A stretch of 64,000 bases of DNA from the NCBI RefSeq assembly GCF_035046505.1, contig NC_089829.1:10069396-10133395 (forward strand), written 5' to 3'. Source of the stretch: Tiliqua scincoides. Taxonomy: Eukaryota; Chordata; Lepidosauria; Squamata; Scincidae. Both the position numbers and the translations under genes were made by a program. Below the pieces are notes generated by a model that saw nothing but the letters and a program-made list of their open reading frames with translations, was not told the origin of the DNA and ran no database searches. Positions 22,848 through 34,609 of the stretch are shown in pieces (the stretch's first letter is position 1; the number at the start of each line of letters is the position of its first letter).

Positions 22848-23993
22848 ATGCTACCCTGGCGCAGGAGCAAGTTTGTGCTGGTGGAAGACGGGGAGCGGAA
22901 AGGCAAGGACAAGAGCCTGGGGCCTGGCCTGAGCTACACCTCCTTGCTGTCCAGCTTCGTGCGCTCCTGCCCGGACCTGTGGCCCGAGTGCCCCCTGGAG
23001 CGCCTGGGCAGTGTCTTTCGCAGCAAGCGCCAGAAGGTGGAGCTCAACAAGGAAGACCCCACTTACACCGTCTGGTACTTGGGCAATGCTGTCACGCTGC
23101 AGGCCAAAGGGGAGGGCTGCACCGACAGCGCTGTGGACAAGATCTGGGCCAAGAGCGAGTTTGGGGGCCGGAGCACCAAGATGAAGCTCACGCTGGGCCC
23201 CCACGGCATCCGCATGAGCCCTGGCGAGAAGGGCACCTGCCGGCCCAGCCATGCTTACCTGCTGCACCGTATCACCTACTGCGTGGCGGACAGCCGGCAC
23301 CCCAAGGTCTTCACCTGGGTCTACAGGCACCAGGTCAAGAACAAGGCAGTGGTGATGCGCTGCCACGCCGTCCTGGTCTCCAAGGCGGAGAAGGCCCACA
23401 ACATGGCACTGCTCCTCTACCAGACCTCCCACTCGGCCTTCAACGAATTCAAGCGCCTCAAGCGGCAGAACGACTCCCGCCACCTCCAGCAGCAGCTCCT
23501 GGGAGAGGCCATCATCCCCCTGATGCCCCTCCGCAAACTACTGAACTGTAAGTGCCCCTACCGGCCTCCGGTGGAGAGAAACCGCAGTGCCCCCAGGCTG
23601 AGCTCCATCCAAGAGGAGGAGGAGGAAGAGGAGAAGGAGGAGAGCCTCAGCTCCTCCAGGGCCCCCAGCCAGGTCACCTGTAGCCATGCCATGAGCCCCA
23701 CCAACCACACCAGCAGGATCAGAGCCAACTTTCTTCTCTGCACACGTACTGCCAAGGCCGCCACCAGCATCCGCCTCCCCGTCACCGCTGCCGATGGTGG
23801 TGGTGTGACCCCCTGCAAAAAAGGCTACAGAGCTGCCACTTGTCAGGTCTCCAAGACAACCAAAGACCAGGCGAGGTCTGAGGTGCTGACCTTGGCCCAC
23901 GAGCTGAGGTTCTGCACTTTGAGAAGCCCCCTTCCCCCAGTGGATACACCTATCTGGGAGTCCCCCGAAGAGCCATCTTGCGTGTCTTGTTAG
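22848..23993 (+). CDS. FAM43B: FAM43B, PTB/PID-domain protein
   Basis: A single open exon of 381 residues. It begins [16 protein letters not shown] and continues through [16 protein letters not shown] and [18 protein letters not shown], which match my recollection of vertebrate FAM43B nearly residue for residue. A PTB/PID fold spans about residues 65-240 ([41 protein letters not shown]). An acidic run of glutamates follows at 256-265. The ATG at 22848 was chosen because family members start MLPW; an in-frame ATG nine bases upstream would add three residues. Human FAM43B is about 329 residues. The excess here lies mainly in a Ser/Thr/Ala-rich insertion at about 270-343, before the conserved tail [16 protein letters not shown]. 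The gene is intronless in its coding part. FAM43 proteins are presumed cytoplasmic adaptors of poorly known function. Confidence 0.96.
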   Translation: MLPWRRSKFVLVEDGERKGKDKSLGPGLSYTSLLSSFVRSCPDLWPECPLERLGSVFRSKRQKVELNKEDPTYTVWYLGNAVTLQAKGEGCTDSAVDKIWAKSEFGGRSTKMKLTLGPHGIRMSPGEKGTCRPSHAYLLHRITYCVADSRHPKVFTWVYRHQVKNKAVVMRCHAVLVSKAEKAHNMALLLYQTSHSAFNEFKRLKRQNDSRHLQQQLLGEAIIPLMPLRKLLNCKCPYRPPVERNRSAPRLSSIQEEEEEEEKEESLSSSRAPSQVTCSHAMSPTNHTSRIRANFLLCTRTAKAATSIRLPVTAADGGGVTPCKKGYRAATCQVSKTTKDQARSEVLTLAHELRFCTLRSPLPPVDTPIWESPEEPSCVSC

Positions 23994-24848
23994 GAATCCT
24001 GGAGCCATAAATCTTACTTCTTCAGACTTCCTGGGTGATGGATACAGATGGAGTATGGAACACGCTGTTCCCAGGCTTGCCTGGTTCCCTTGGCTGCAGT
24101 CCGTACAGCCGGAGCTGACAGAGCGTACCCAAGAGAATTGTTAGTCTAAGTTGATTGATATCCATCCGTTCCTTGTGCCAATTCGACCCACTTTTATGAT
24201 CCAGTCCTGGATCAAACGCCTGGTCCGTTTCCAGCTGTTTCCCTTCCTCTGTGGACATCCGAAACTTCTGGACTTCTCCATGAGAAATGTGAACCGTGGC
24301 CAACTTCCGGGGACTGTTGCTGAAGCCGTGGATGGCCAGCCCCTGGCCTTCGGGTTTGGAGGGAGGATTAACGGGTTTGCTCTAGGGTGGCTTCTGGACA
24401 TCCTGTGGCCTCAGTGGGGATGGCAAGAGATGTGAGTGATGGGATTTGATCTCTGTGTTTCTGCAGAGGGAACAGTGGGCCTGCTTGAGCAGCTCCTTTT
24501 GGCCTGTTCGAAATGGGGAAGGGAATCCTGCCTGAAGAGAAGAGCCTTGTGCCTCTGTATATATATATATGTGTGTGTGTGTGTTTATGTAAAGAGAGTG
24601 TTCTTTCAATTTGCATCTGTTCTTTCATGCGCTTATTGGGTGTGTGTGGGGGGGGGAGGTGACTTTGTGGCATCTAAATTTGATAAATCCGCTTTGGGTC
24701 AGGTGCCAAATGGGTTGTGTTTTTGGAAAGAGGGGACACCACTTCTCTAAATAGTGGCCGTTTCCGTTGCAGTTGTAAGATGAGTGCGGGTGTTCCCAAG
24801 TGCCTGTTCCTCCCACTTACTAAGGAATCCACAAGAAAGAATCCACAA
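23994..24848 (+). other. Probable FAM43B 3' UTR and flank
   Basis: No further coding exon is seen. The stretch reads as a 3' untranslated region until the SINE at 24849. An AT/GT microsatellite lies at 24559-24585. I see no convincing polyadenylation signal before the SINE, so the transcript end is not placed. Confidence 0.5.
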
Positions 24849-25190
24849 ATAATAATAATAATACAGGTATTTATATACCGCCTTTCTTGGTCTTTATTCA
24901 AGACTTTATTCAAGGCGGTTTACATAGGCAGGCTTATTTAAACCCCCCGTAGGCATTTTTACAAATGAAAGAAGATTCTTTCTTTCAAGAACCACAACAT
25001 TCAGGTGTTTCTCTCTGAACTGGTTTCACATCCTGGCCTCCATCCTCCCACGTTCAGAGCAGATGGAATAGCTTGGCTTCAGCTTGTCAGCTGCTTCAAG
25101 GTTGCACGGTGCCGGTGGCCTCGAACTTGCGACCTTGTGGATGTTATCTTCAGGCAAATGGAGGCTCAACCCTCTAGACCAGACCTCCTG
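24849..25190 (-). mobile_element. tRNA-derived squamate SINE with BovB-like tail
   Basis: Minus-strand copy of the family at 7508. Its 3' end faces FAM43B ('aataataatacaggtattta', 'taccgcctttcttggtcttt') and the head ends with 'ctctagaccagacctcctg'. The A- and B-box regions are recognisable. It is close to full length. Confidence 0.85.
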
Positions 25191-25198
25191 CCCAAGAG

Positions 25199-25262
25199 CA
25201 GTGGTTCCCAAACTGCGTGCCACAGTACCTGAGAATGCAGTGGCTAACTTAAAGGGGCACCA
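25199..25262. mobile_element. hAT-like left-end fragment
   Basis: Begins cagtggttcccaaactgcgt, similar to the left end of the element at 21080. No right end was found nearby. Confidence 0.4.
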
Positions 25263-25890
25263 TGGCAAACTCACAAGGGTGCTGCGGGATGTCTCTGGTG
25301 GCCTCTTCTTCCTGATTCTCCCGGGCACCGCCATCTTGGATTGCACAAGATCTCATGTGATCCAAGATGTGGCACCCAGAAGAGCTGAGGCCACCATGAA
25401 AGAAGGGAACTGTGACCACAGTAAATTTGGGAACTACACCACAGTAGGATAACCAGCATTCTGGGAACCTTGATCCTCTGATTGCAAAGTAATGAATTCC
25501 ATGCTCAGCAAAGCCAGGTCCATTATGCAAAAAACAAAAATTACCTCCCCCCACTTTATTTTCATGACCAGGCCAAGAATACAGTAGACTTCCCTCCCTG
25601 CTCCCCCCCACACTTATGTAAATAGGGGGAGGCTGGGCTCTTGAACCAGTTGATTAGCCCCTGATTAACCCTTTTAGGGGACATTGCCCCACATGCAGTT
25701 CAACAGCTCTAAGCATTTTGGTGGCAGGGTGTGGGGAATGCAAATGTTAGGGACATTTTCCAGTCCCTAACACGGCAGCTTGTTGCAATGGGAAGTTCTA
25801 CTGCACAGTCCCGTTGAAATAATTTGGAACTGTGCAAGAACACTGATGTCCCCTCTCTGCCACCTCAAATGACCCACACAACTTGCCAAC
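25263..25890. other. Unassigned intergenic DNA
   Basis: No exon, RNA or repeat recognised. Confidence 0.5.
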
Positions 25891-26359
25891 CAGGGGCGGA
25901 TCCAGTGTGTTTTTTTTGGGTGGGGGGCACGATCACTACCAACTGCAGAACCCAGGTCAACCAGGTGGGTAGACCTGGGCTCCCACTTTAACTTACGGCC
26001 TCCATGGTTGAGTTTCACTGGGCAGGTAGACCTGGGCTCCCACATGAACTTGGAGCCCAGATCTACAGCTGGGAAGACCTGGGCTCCCTCCTGAACTTTG
26101 AACCATTGACTGGAATAGGAGCCCAGGCCTACCCAGCTGGTAGTTTTGATCTCCAAATCCAGGTGCCTGGATTTGGAGCCCAGATCTTCCAGGTGAGTAG
26201 ACCTTGGCTCCCATTCCAGCCAATCTCACCGGCACCATGCCCAGTGAGTGTTCTCCTGGCACCCAATTTTGCTCCCCAGCCCAGTGGGCGCCCTTCCCTC
26301 CTGGGCTGGCAGACAGTTTGGGGGGCACAAACCCATGCTCCTCCTTGGATCTGCCCCTG
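25891..26359. mobile_element. hAT-like element with internal minisatellite
   Basis: Inverted ends caggggcggatcca and tggatctgcccctg are flanked by a perfect 8-bp duplication, ttgccaac (25883-25890 and 26360-26367). The interior (about 25965-26220) is a degenerate tandem array built on 'agacctgggctccc' and 'ggagcccag.tcta', in units of roughly 45-60 bp. The frames across it are by-products of this array. Confidence 0.9.
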
Positions 26360-27344
26360 TTGCCAACATGCTCACAGTGAAAAGCTCAGCAAAAGTGTTT
26401 GAGATCATGTTTATGTGTGCTGCAAACTGTGGTCTAGAGAAGGTTTCAGGGCAGCTCTGCCATGTACAGTGGAACATTTCCCCCAATGGCAGCCCTCTTT
26501 CCTCCTTGGCACTAACATTATTGGGCTTGCACTCATGCAAACAGGTGTTTGCTGGATGATGGAGCTTTACATAATCTCCCCATGTTCCCTCCAATGATGC
26601 CTGCTATATGGAGCACAAGCTGCCCTTTATTGCCCTGCACTGTGAATACAGCCTTTGCAGTTGATGGCTTGGATTTGCCAAAAGAGTGGGGTTGGTTGGG
26701 TCAACAGTATGGGTTTGAACTAGCGGTCGAGCTACACTTAGGTTGCAGGAAACCAACGCAGCCGTTTCAGGGAAGGGGATACTCAGCCATTTCACACTTA
26801 TGCCTTCTGCTCAGTTGTAACTTCTGACCCGCACGGTATTGCTTGCTCTATAAAGGGGAAAAAATCAGTGACAAATGCAACCTATATTTCCTGCCCTCCC
26901 TGAGTTGCAGACAACAGCTTGAGGGAGAGGTGATTCAGGTAGCAAAAACAAGAAGGGGGTAAACACCTCTTCATCAGCGCCATTACTTTGAAAGAAATTG
27001 GAATCTCCATCTCACTGCAGTAGCTGCTTTAAAGGGGGGGGGGGTTCAGTGGGAGACCTGATTTCAAAAAGGATCAGTTTGGAGATGTGAATTTCTGGGT
27101 CTGCGTGATGATGAGTGTGATCCTCTGAGCTGGTGGTGCCTTGTGGCTCCAAGACTGAGCTGCGGCCTAGGACTTCCTCAGTGTGAATCTCTCCTTTGCC
27201 TTGAATTCAGCCTCAGAAAAAGCAGCCCTCAGCCTCAGCTGCAATGTGGGGATAGTAGTACATGTATGGGTACACCGATAGATGCCAAAGTGGAAAAGCC
27301 ATAAGAGAATAAAAAGTCATGGCAAACTACTCACACGTAAGCAG
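26360..27344. other. Unassigned intergenic DNA
   Basis: No gene is seen. A G-run occurs at about 27035-27045. Confidence 0.5.
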
Positions 27345-27580
27345 TAATAATAATAACACTGGTATTTATATACCACCTTTCTGGTCATCGGATTACTCCT
27401 CTGACTTTATTCAAGGCGGTTCACATAGGCAGGCTATCTCTAAACCCCCGAGGGGACTTTTACTATTATAGAAAGGTTCTGTCTTCCAAGAACCACACAA
27501 CATTTCAGATGGATCTTTCATGGACTGGTCTCACTTCTGGCCCCCAGTTACCTCCCACGCTGGCTGACAAGCAGCTCCGT
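27345..27580 (-). mobile_element. tRNA-derived squamate SINE, 5'-truncated
   Basis: Tail and body match the family ('tatttatataccacctttct', 'attcaaggcggttcacatag', 'ttccaagaaccacacaacat'). The tRNA-like head is absent. Confidence 0.75.
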
Positions 27581-27944
27581 TCTCGTACGCATTACAGAAA
27601 TAAACAGCAGAACATAGGATGAGTCCTAATATGTTGCCTCCACTTTGGAAACCAGGCCTTTTGGAACTACCAAGTCCAGGGAGAAATTTTATAAGAAATG
27701 TTGTCTGTTCCTACATCATAACAGATACTATATCGGTATCCAGAATTAAGAAGGGGTATCATTGACTCAACAAACATCTCCAGATCAAGGGTCAGCCCAA
27801 GACCTCCCAGAGCATGAAGCAGAATAGCAAATGGTGGGACACCCCCTCCTTCTCCTATTCACTGAATGTGAATGAGGTGGAAGAGGAAGTATGGAGGAGA
27901 AAAGAGCGGTGGGCTAGAACATCTCTGATCTTTACTCAGCATGT

Positions 27945-28225
27945 AGTTGGTCTGTGAAATGCCACAGGAAGTAGTGATGGCATCTGGCCTAGATACCTTG
28001 AAAAGGGAACTGGACACATTTCTGGAGGAAAAGTCCATCACGGGTTACAAGCCATGATGTGTATGTGCAACCTCCTGATTTTAGAAATGGGCTCTGTCAG
28101 AATGTCAAATGCAAGGGAGGGCACCAGGATGAGGTCTCTTGTTGTCTTGTGCGCTCCCTGGGCTTTTGGTGGGCTGGACTAAATGGGGCTATGGCCTGAT
28201 CCAGCAGGGCTCTTCTTCTGTTAAG
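27945..28225 (+). mobile_element. CR1/L3 LINE 3' fragment
   Basis: The sequence encodes the end of a CR1 polymerase (compare 'gaactggacacatttctgga' with the LDLFKRGLDKFLDE-type codons elsewhere) followed by the CR1 3' UTR: 'cctcctgattttagaaatgg', 'gcaagggagggcaccagga', 'ggcctgatccagcagggc'. Confidence 0.85.
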
Positions 28226-31200
28226 TTTCCCTTGTTTTGTTTTGTTTTTTAAATCCAGAGAGCAGGAGACAGTGTGATGGAGGTAGCCTGGCAGATGAGA
28301 ACAGTTTCACCTGCCAGTCCTCTACCTGAGGCAACCACATCAGTTGGCCTCCTAGAAAAGCCAAACTGGTTTGGTTTTGGTTTGGGAAAAGATTTATATT
28401 TTGAGTCTTGGCGTCTGATGATGCGATTTCTGCCCACCCTTTCATGTTGCCCTCTTTGATTCGGAATTTGAATCCAATTTGCCCACCTCCCTTTCAGCTC
28501 AGTTTAGCAACGTGTGCCTTTGTGCGATTACGTGTGCTTTGCGTGGGGGTGGAAGGCAGAGCAGGAATGACATCTTCCACTTTTCATGAGGGGGTCTCTG
28601 GAGAGCAAGCTTCAGCAACTCATTACTGCAGAAACAATGAACCTGCACACTGCTCCTGGGCATGACGAGCAGCCCCCAGGACACGCCAAGGTTTGCCATG
28701 GCAGGCAAAGAGGATCATCACCTGCTTTCCAGTTCGGCCCTCGGAAAAGGCTGGCTTCTATTCTCCTCCCCTTCTCCGCTGTCGTTTGCAATGCAAACGA
28801 AACACAGTGGCTGCTTTTGGCTGAGATTTGGGGGAGAAATAGTTGCGGGGGAGGGGGCTGGGGAGGGAGGTAAATTCCAGAGGAAAATGACTGTGCACCT
28901 TTAAAGCTACGTTCCATTGCTACAGCAACTTGCGTTCTGGAAAAAAAATCCATCAAAAGACGGGAAAAAAAGAGAGAGAGAGAGATTTGAGTGGTCATGG
29001 CAACCAGCTTATTCTTTCCAAAGTTGGGCCAAGGGGTTCATTGGGATAACGCAACCCGCTCCCGTGGCCTTCTGCCAGGAAGGAGGTTGGTCCACCTAAG
29101 AAGATTTAATTTCATATCTTTCCGTCTTTATCTTTTGTTCGGTTGTCGGCTTTGAGGCTCTAGGATCTTATTTCTTGCTCACAGCCTGAAAGGGCTTCAC
29201 AGGCCTCTTTCGGCATTTTGCTCCTGAAATAGCACGGGGTTGATCTTATGTTCGGTGCCGGCTGTTTCTGTTCTCTGGGATAATAGTTCTGCCCCAAGGT
29301 GGACTAGAAATGAAAGGATCTCCCTCATCTTGTTCCTTTCTGTGCTTTCCAAAGCGTGGGAGAGTGCACATGGGTGGGTGGAGGGTTTATAGGGCTTTTG
29401 CACCAACACCCTCCAAAAGCTACAGCCCCACTGCCAACTGATCCTTTCCATCACGCACACACTGTCTGCTGGTGGTACACCTGACAGTAGGCCAGACTGT
29501 GGTGTGGAATGACCTTCGCGGGGCTGGAGGTTGTTGGCAACCCAATCCTATCCTCACCCACTACTGGCAGAATGTGTTTTCCACCACCAGCAGCAGGAGA
29601 ACGAGGACAGTGGAACATCACTAACACTGGCAAGCGCAGTGAGGCAGCCAGTACAACTGCTGGTGGCCGGGTGTGCTGACTTGTGGAGAAGAATCCGCCC
29701 ACTAGCATGAGGTGAGTGGCAGGTGGGGCAAGCAGAGGGCAGAACAAAAGTGGGAGGGGGAACAGGAGACTTTCTGGGTGGGGAGGATCTGTGGCACTCC
29801 CGTGCAGCCAGATCCTCTCTCTGTTTCTCTTTCTGATGCCTTAATACTCTGTTCTGAGCCAGAAAAATAGCTGGGCCAAGACTGAAGAAACCCATAGGGA
29901 ACGTGGAGGCTTCCCCCAGCACAAGGGAGCAAGTTTCCTTACTCTGGAAGGGATCTCTGCAACTGCCCCACCTCCCATCCTAGGATGCAGCACATGCTCC
30001 ACTCGTGTACCTGCACTGGGTGGGGGGAGTTAGGGAGGATTGGACTGCCCATCCCACTCTGTGGCACAGCAGGGTGGCGGGATGTCTTGGAGACTTTATG
30101 AAGCCTTTGGCAGGGGACTTAAACTGTTCCCCAAAGCAGGGACCAATGCATTTGTCCTTGGCATCCAAAAAACTCCAAGCCCCCAGCCCTTTAAAGACCA
30201 AGAACGTCAGTCTTTAAACCTCCCCAAAGGGACTGAGTTGCTGGTGCAGTCCAGCTGATCTTTTCCAACATGCGCCTAACTAGCCTTGAGAGGAAGCCAA
30301 GCAGGAGCCTTGCTTGGGCTGTCCTCTCAAAGGCGCCTGGTGGGGGGGAGGGCTTCTTCTGATACTGCGCCAAGTGGAGTCAGTCACCCTCTCCATAGAT
30401 CATCTCTCAACAGCTGGGGACATTGACTGTTGCCCGTGACACCCAGTGTCTTCTCTGCCTTTCGAATGATCTCATGCAAAGTCACTGCTATCTCTGATTG
30501 TTTGGGGGGGAGGGCAAAGGAGGGGCAGCGCCTGCCTTTCCACACATCCTTGAAAGCTTTTTATAGCCAACCAAGGCTTTTGCACAGCTGTGCCAATGAA
30601 ATGTTCAATAGGGAAAAAGGATGCTACCTAACCTTGGAACTGTTCTGAGTCCTTGTCATTTAGGGATCTCTGCAGGAGGAGAGAATATTCCCCATTCCAT
30701 CCTTTATGCTGCCTCTGGGTTGTTCTGCTTTCGGTTCTCCTCCTCCCAAATTCTGTCAACAAATTTTCAAAATTCTGGAATTGTACAGTTTGCCACCACT
30801 TTCTGTTCCCGTGGACCTTTCCCCCTCTCTTACATGCACAAGTGCATTCATAAAACACTACACAAAAGCAATTATGATGCAATTGCACCAAGTCTCTATT
30901 TTAATACAGCATTTTAACAGTGAGCACATATGCTCCTGCACACTGACCTCACACAGCCATGCACATTTCTTAATACAGTCTGGTGTACAATCTCATCAAG
31001 TTGTGGGTTTTTGCAGTTTGTTACCAATGCATTCCTGAGTTAGGTCTAGGAAAACAAAGGGACACGTTCCTTGACACGTTCTTTGCTCCTTGGCTCTCTC
31101 ATAGACTGTCCTCCATTGATTTGAAAGCATTGAGAAAGATTGTTCTTTGGGTTCAGAATATACCTGGAAAATGCCATTGCCCTATACATCTCAGTAGTTC

Positions 31201-31300
31201 AAGACAGACCTCAGCAGCTGTAGGTGTGAATGAAATAACAGACGGTGCTAGGGACAAGATGCATCTATTCCCCACTGTGAGACTTAACTTTTGGAGAACC
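28226..31300. other. Unassigned intergenic DNA
   Basis: Roughly 3 kb without a recognised exon. A possible degenerate member of the gggcccaatcc MITE family spans 29538-30050 (left 'acccaatcctatcctcaccc', right 'ggaggattggactg'). The remainder, including the GC-richer 28550-29100, shows no splice-supported frame. Confidence 0.45.
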
Positions 31301-31313
31301 CTGAAGAATGACA

Positions 31314-31454
31314 CCCTGCACATGCCCAATCTCATCTGATCTTGGAAGCTAAGCAGGGTCAGGCCTGGTTAGTACTTGGATGGGAGACCGCCTGGGAATA
31401 CTGTGTGCTGTAGGCTTATACCATAGTCTTTCGAGACTGAAGGTTGCCAACCAT
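31314..31454 (+). mobile_element. 5S-rRNA-derived SINE with target-site duplication
   Basis: The 5S part ('caatctcatctgatcttgga', 'gctaagcagggtcaggcctg', 'tacttggatgggagaccgc') is followed by the tail 'ataccatagtctttcgagac', 'tgaaggttgccaacca'. It is flanked by ctgaagaatgaca at 31301-31313 and 31455-31467, with matching C/T-rich bases beyond. This is a target duplication of 13 or more bases, as left by LINE-mediated target-primed reverse transcription. Confidence 0.9.
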
Positions 31455-31471
31455 CTGAAGAATGACATCCC

Positions 31472-34057
31472 TAACATCTCCCACACCATTTTCACAAGGG
31501 ATCCCCAAAATGGCAAAGATGGTGACAAAACAGGGATGGTGATCTAGTGAAGACTGAGACCAGGAAATAGGCACGGCCCTGTTAGGTAGGTATGGTTGCA
31601 GCAAATGTAGAATGCACATGATTGCTGGTATACCTCCACTATACACATCAGATTATCATGGCTTCTCCCAAAGAATGCTGCTCCACCCACATGAGTATGG
31701 GGTGGGGCTTAAACTTGCCCCCCCCCCCAGTTAGGCTACAGGGCAGCAAGTGAAGGCCAGTTGCAGATCCCCCTTCTTCAGTACAGCAAACTGCTGGCCT
31801 GGCACCATTCTGTTAGTGAACTCTACACTTCCATCCTAAGCAGCTGACTCAGATCAGCAGGGTTCTGTCATAAGTGCATACAGGATTGTAGCCATTGTAC
31901 CACCTTGGTGTCCCTTGTTCTGTGTGTGAATGTGGAAAAGAGAGAGGCATGATTTACGGGCCATAATATTTATGGGCCATGGTCCAGCCATAAATTTTCC
32001 GGGTGTTGGCACAATCAGAGGGGAAACTGAACTCATTGTTGCTGCACCTCCTATGGTCTCTCCCTGTACAGTAGTGCTTGTTACTATAAAGGGAGATATC
32101 AGAGGTGCAGCAGAAACAAGCTCAGCAATAAACCATTATAAGCTGAGGCTTTTTTCATTGGTGGCTAACAGGTGAAGCTCTGCTTCTCCTGACCACACAT
32201 CCTTGATTAAGACTGTTTCCTTAGATGCAGACAGATTTTCCCACAGGGTCTGAGACAAAAAGTTAGCTAATGCAATAGCACCACCTGCAGGCAAGCAGGA
32301 GAAATAACAGCACAAGGGACCTGAATGCAGCTTCCTTAGGATCTTGGATGGGGCCTATAAGATCATCTAGTCCAACCACCTGCCTGTAGCAGGAAATCCT
32401 CCTAGAGCATCTCCAGCAGGTCCTTGACGAGCCTCTGCTTGGAGATCTCTAGAGAGGGAGAACCACCACCTCCCTCAGCAATCTGTTCCACTGCTGAACC
32501 AACTTTATCACTAAGAAATTCTTCTTGATATCCAACCTGGCTGAATGATGGATTTGAGCAGTGTTCCCTCTACTTATCCCCCCCCCCCAAGTGAGCAGAG
32601 TGTTCCTCTCTGCATCCTGTCAGCTTTTCTCCCTTTGTTCCCCCCTCCCCCCATGTCATGGCCAAGTGTGGAAAACTTGCTAGTACCAAGCCCCGGATTT
32701 TTAGAATCTCTAAAGAGGCTGCCTGGGCACAGCTCTTTTAAGGTTACTTTTCCTAAGGTTACTTTTATAACAAAGCTTACAAAAAGGAGTTAACACCCCA
32801 CTGATTCTCAAAATGAGAGAAAGTAAAACAAATCAAGTCTATTACTATAAGGAAAAGGGAGACAAGACAACAGACTCACAGTTAGCGCAGCCAAACGGAC
32901 AGAATGAAACTACTTTTACAAATTAGGAACATAGTTAAAACATACAGACATCAAATGGTTGCACAATATAACCTTCAAACTCTCTTTCTAGCAACCAATA
33001 CAACTATAAAAGGTTTCCAGAATGACTAGCAAAAGACAAGCCTAACCCTGTATTAAACCCCAAAGGCTCTATAGATAGCAAGTTCCTTCACACCTTGGCA
33101 AACCACCAGAACCCTCTTCCTGAACCCTCTCCTCTCATGATTCAAAACAGAGCCCAAGAATACTAACTTCCTGAACATTTACCCTCCAACTGAGAACTAT
33201 CTCACCTTCTAATTGGGTAGCCCTAATTCTCTGCCTTGCCCCTTCTATTTAAAGCCAACTCACCCTCTTAAACCTCAGGGGCACCCACCCACCCAGGTGA
33301 GAACCAGTTCTGCCAAGACACTTTTGGCATGATTTGCCACTGCCCTTCCTGGTGCAGCCAGTTGCTGCTTGACTTCACAGTCTGTTGGGTGATAAGGAGT
33401 GGTGCCTCTCCCTTTGCGGCCCTTCTCAGGCTCTGGTGTACCACTCCGGAGCACTTTCCCTTGACTTCTGTTCCTGGCTCTCCCTTGTAGGGCAAGAGCC
33501 AAGAACAGAAGTGGATAGAGTGCCAAGAGGGAGAGCAAAGAGAGATTTGCTGCCACCTAAAGGATTCAGCCCAGCCATGTTTTTATGAGGGGTGCAAAGC
33601 TTCCATTACAGCTGCAGGCAGCAAAGCTTACAGGGAAGACTCATCTGGAAAGCAGCGATGTGAGATGCACTGCCTGGCAGTATCTGCATCCCTCCTGATC
33701 AGTTCCATGCTGGGGTTTCAAGGCACACGGATCACAGGGTGCATTTTACAGAGGAGAGACTAACTCGTAAGAGTCTTCTGATGTTAGCTTCGCTTTGCCA
33801 GGGTTCTTATACATTCTGGGAAAATAGACAGGAAGAACTGCAAAGAAGAGGGAACAGAAGCCCTCCTCCAGCATCCATGGCAACATCGTCAACAGAAATC
33901 TTGATAGTCCTCTCTTCCCCAAACACCAGGCCAGCCATGCACAGAAGGATCCAATTTGTGCAAAGCATGAGAAAGCACTGCCAGAGCATCACTCAACTCC
34001 ACCACAGGCACACAATATGCAACAGGCCCAAACAGGCCTTTTGACTCCGTCATCTCT
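31472..34057. other. Unassigned DNA downstream of the Ig receptor gene
   Basis: Part of this should be the 3' UTR of the minus-strand Ig receptor. No AATAAA was identified close to the stop codon. A hAT-like right-end fragment lies at 32137-32202 and an old CR1 piece at 32338-32545. The A-rich stretch 32800-33200 was not recognised. Confidence 0.45.
32338..32545 (-). mobile_element. Old CR1 LINE fragment
   Basis: 'aagatcatctagtccaacca', 'cagcaatctgttccactgct' and 'actaagaaattcttcttgat' are the classic antisense landmarks of amniote CR1 3' regions. Confidence 0.8.
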
Positions 34058-34204
34058 TCATTTGGCTTGGTGGGTGGGTTGGAATTGGATCTCTTTGTAC
34101 GACACCCTGCCCATGTCCCCTGGCTTCAGTCTCTGGGTGGGTGGAACCTGGATCTCGCAGTACAACATATTGTCTTCTTCGATTGTCTGATGTCTGGCTT
34201 CACT
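34058..34204 (-). CDS. ITIM-bearing terminal cytoplasmic exon of Ig receptor
   Basis: After the acceptor cctctgctacag the exon reads 48 codons and a TGA stop. The protein starts SEARHQTIEEDNMLYCEIQV and ends RVSYKEIQFQPTHQAK. VSYKEI fits the ITIM consensus (I/V/L/S)xYxx(L/I/V) exactly. MLYCEI, 21 residues before it, fits except for Met at the -2 position. Such tails recruit SHP-1/SHP-2 phosphatases in KIR, LILRB, FCRL and CHIR receptors. The acceptor is phase 0, as in the last exon of KIR genes. The transmembrane exon at 37016-37126 ends in phase 1, so one short exon of 3n+2 bases is expected between them and was not found. Membership of the same gene is inferred from strand, order and content. 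Confidence 0.82.
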   Translation of the reverse strand, partial: SEARHQTIEEDNMLYCEIQVPPTQRLKPGDMGRVSYKEIQFQPTHQAK

Positions 34205-34516
34205 CTGTAGCAGAGGAGAGAAAATGCTGAGGAGAGCGAGGTAATGCCTGATCCCTGGGAAAGCAGAGAGAACAGGAGGGAGAGCTGGCTCAGGTATTCA
34301 ACTGAGAGGGGTTGCTCAAGAGGAGCTCATTGAGAAGAAGCTGTTCTCTTTCTCTCTCCCCCCCCCCCCCCCGGGGTGGTGGTTCCTGTTGAAATGGAAG
34401 GTCAGGGCTGAAATGTTTTAAATAAATACATCCCCGAGCAGCTCTTCGCAAACAATCTGATCAGATCAACCGGCAATTTCTTTTTCCCAATGTGCAGGTA
34501 CCATGTCTGTACCATA

Positions 34517-34605
34517 GGGCACAATCCAAAGCAGGTCTACTCAGAAGTAAGTCCTATTGTATTCCATGGGACTTACTCCCTGGAAAGTGAGGTTAGGATT
34601 GCAGC
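34517..34605. mobile_element. Fold-back MITE (actcagaagtaagtcc family)
   Basis: About 90 bp with inverted ends (gggcacaatcc and ggattgcagcc) and an internal near-palindrome, 'aagtcctattg' against 'ccatgggactt'. Other copies are at 35310-35390, 36699-36769, 38271-38357, 38366-38455 and 57667-57754. Confidence 0.75.
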
Positions 34606-34609
34606 CTGA

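Noticed and set aside
21917-23551. 544-codon plus-strand frame overlapping FAM43B
   Set aside because: It runs in another frame through the same GC-rich DNA; the conserved FAM43B protein is in the frame starting at 22848.
33807-33992. Minus-strand frame with a leader-like start (MMLWQCFLMLCTNWILLC), 66 bp beyond the ITIM exon stop
   Set aside because: It resembles a signal peptide, but there is no splice donor in a suitable place and it lies in the expected 3' UTR; probably chance.
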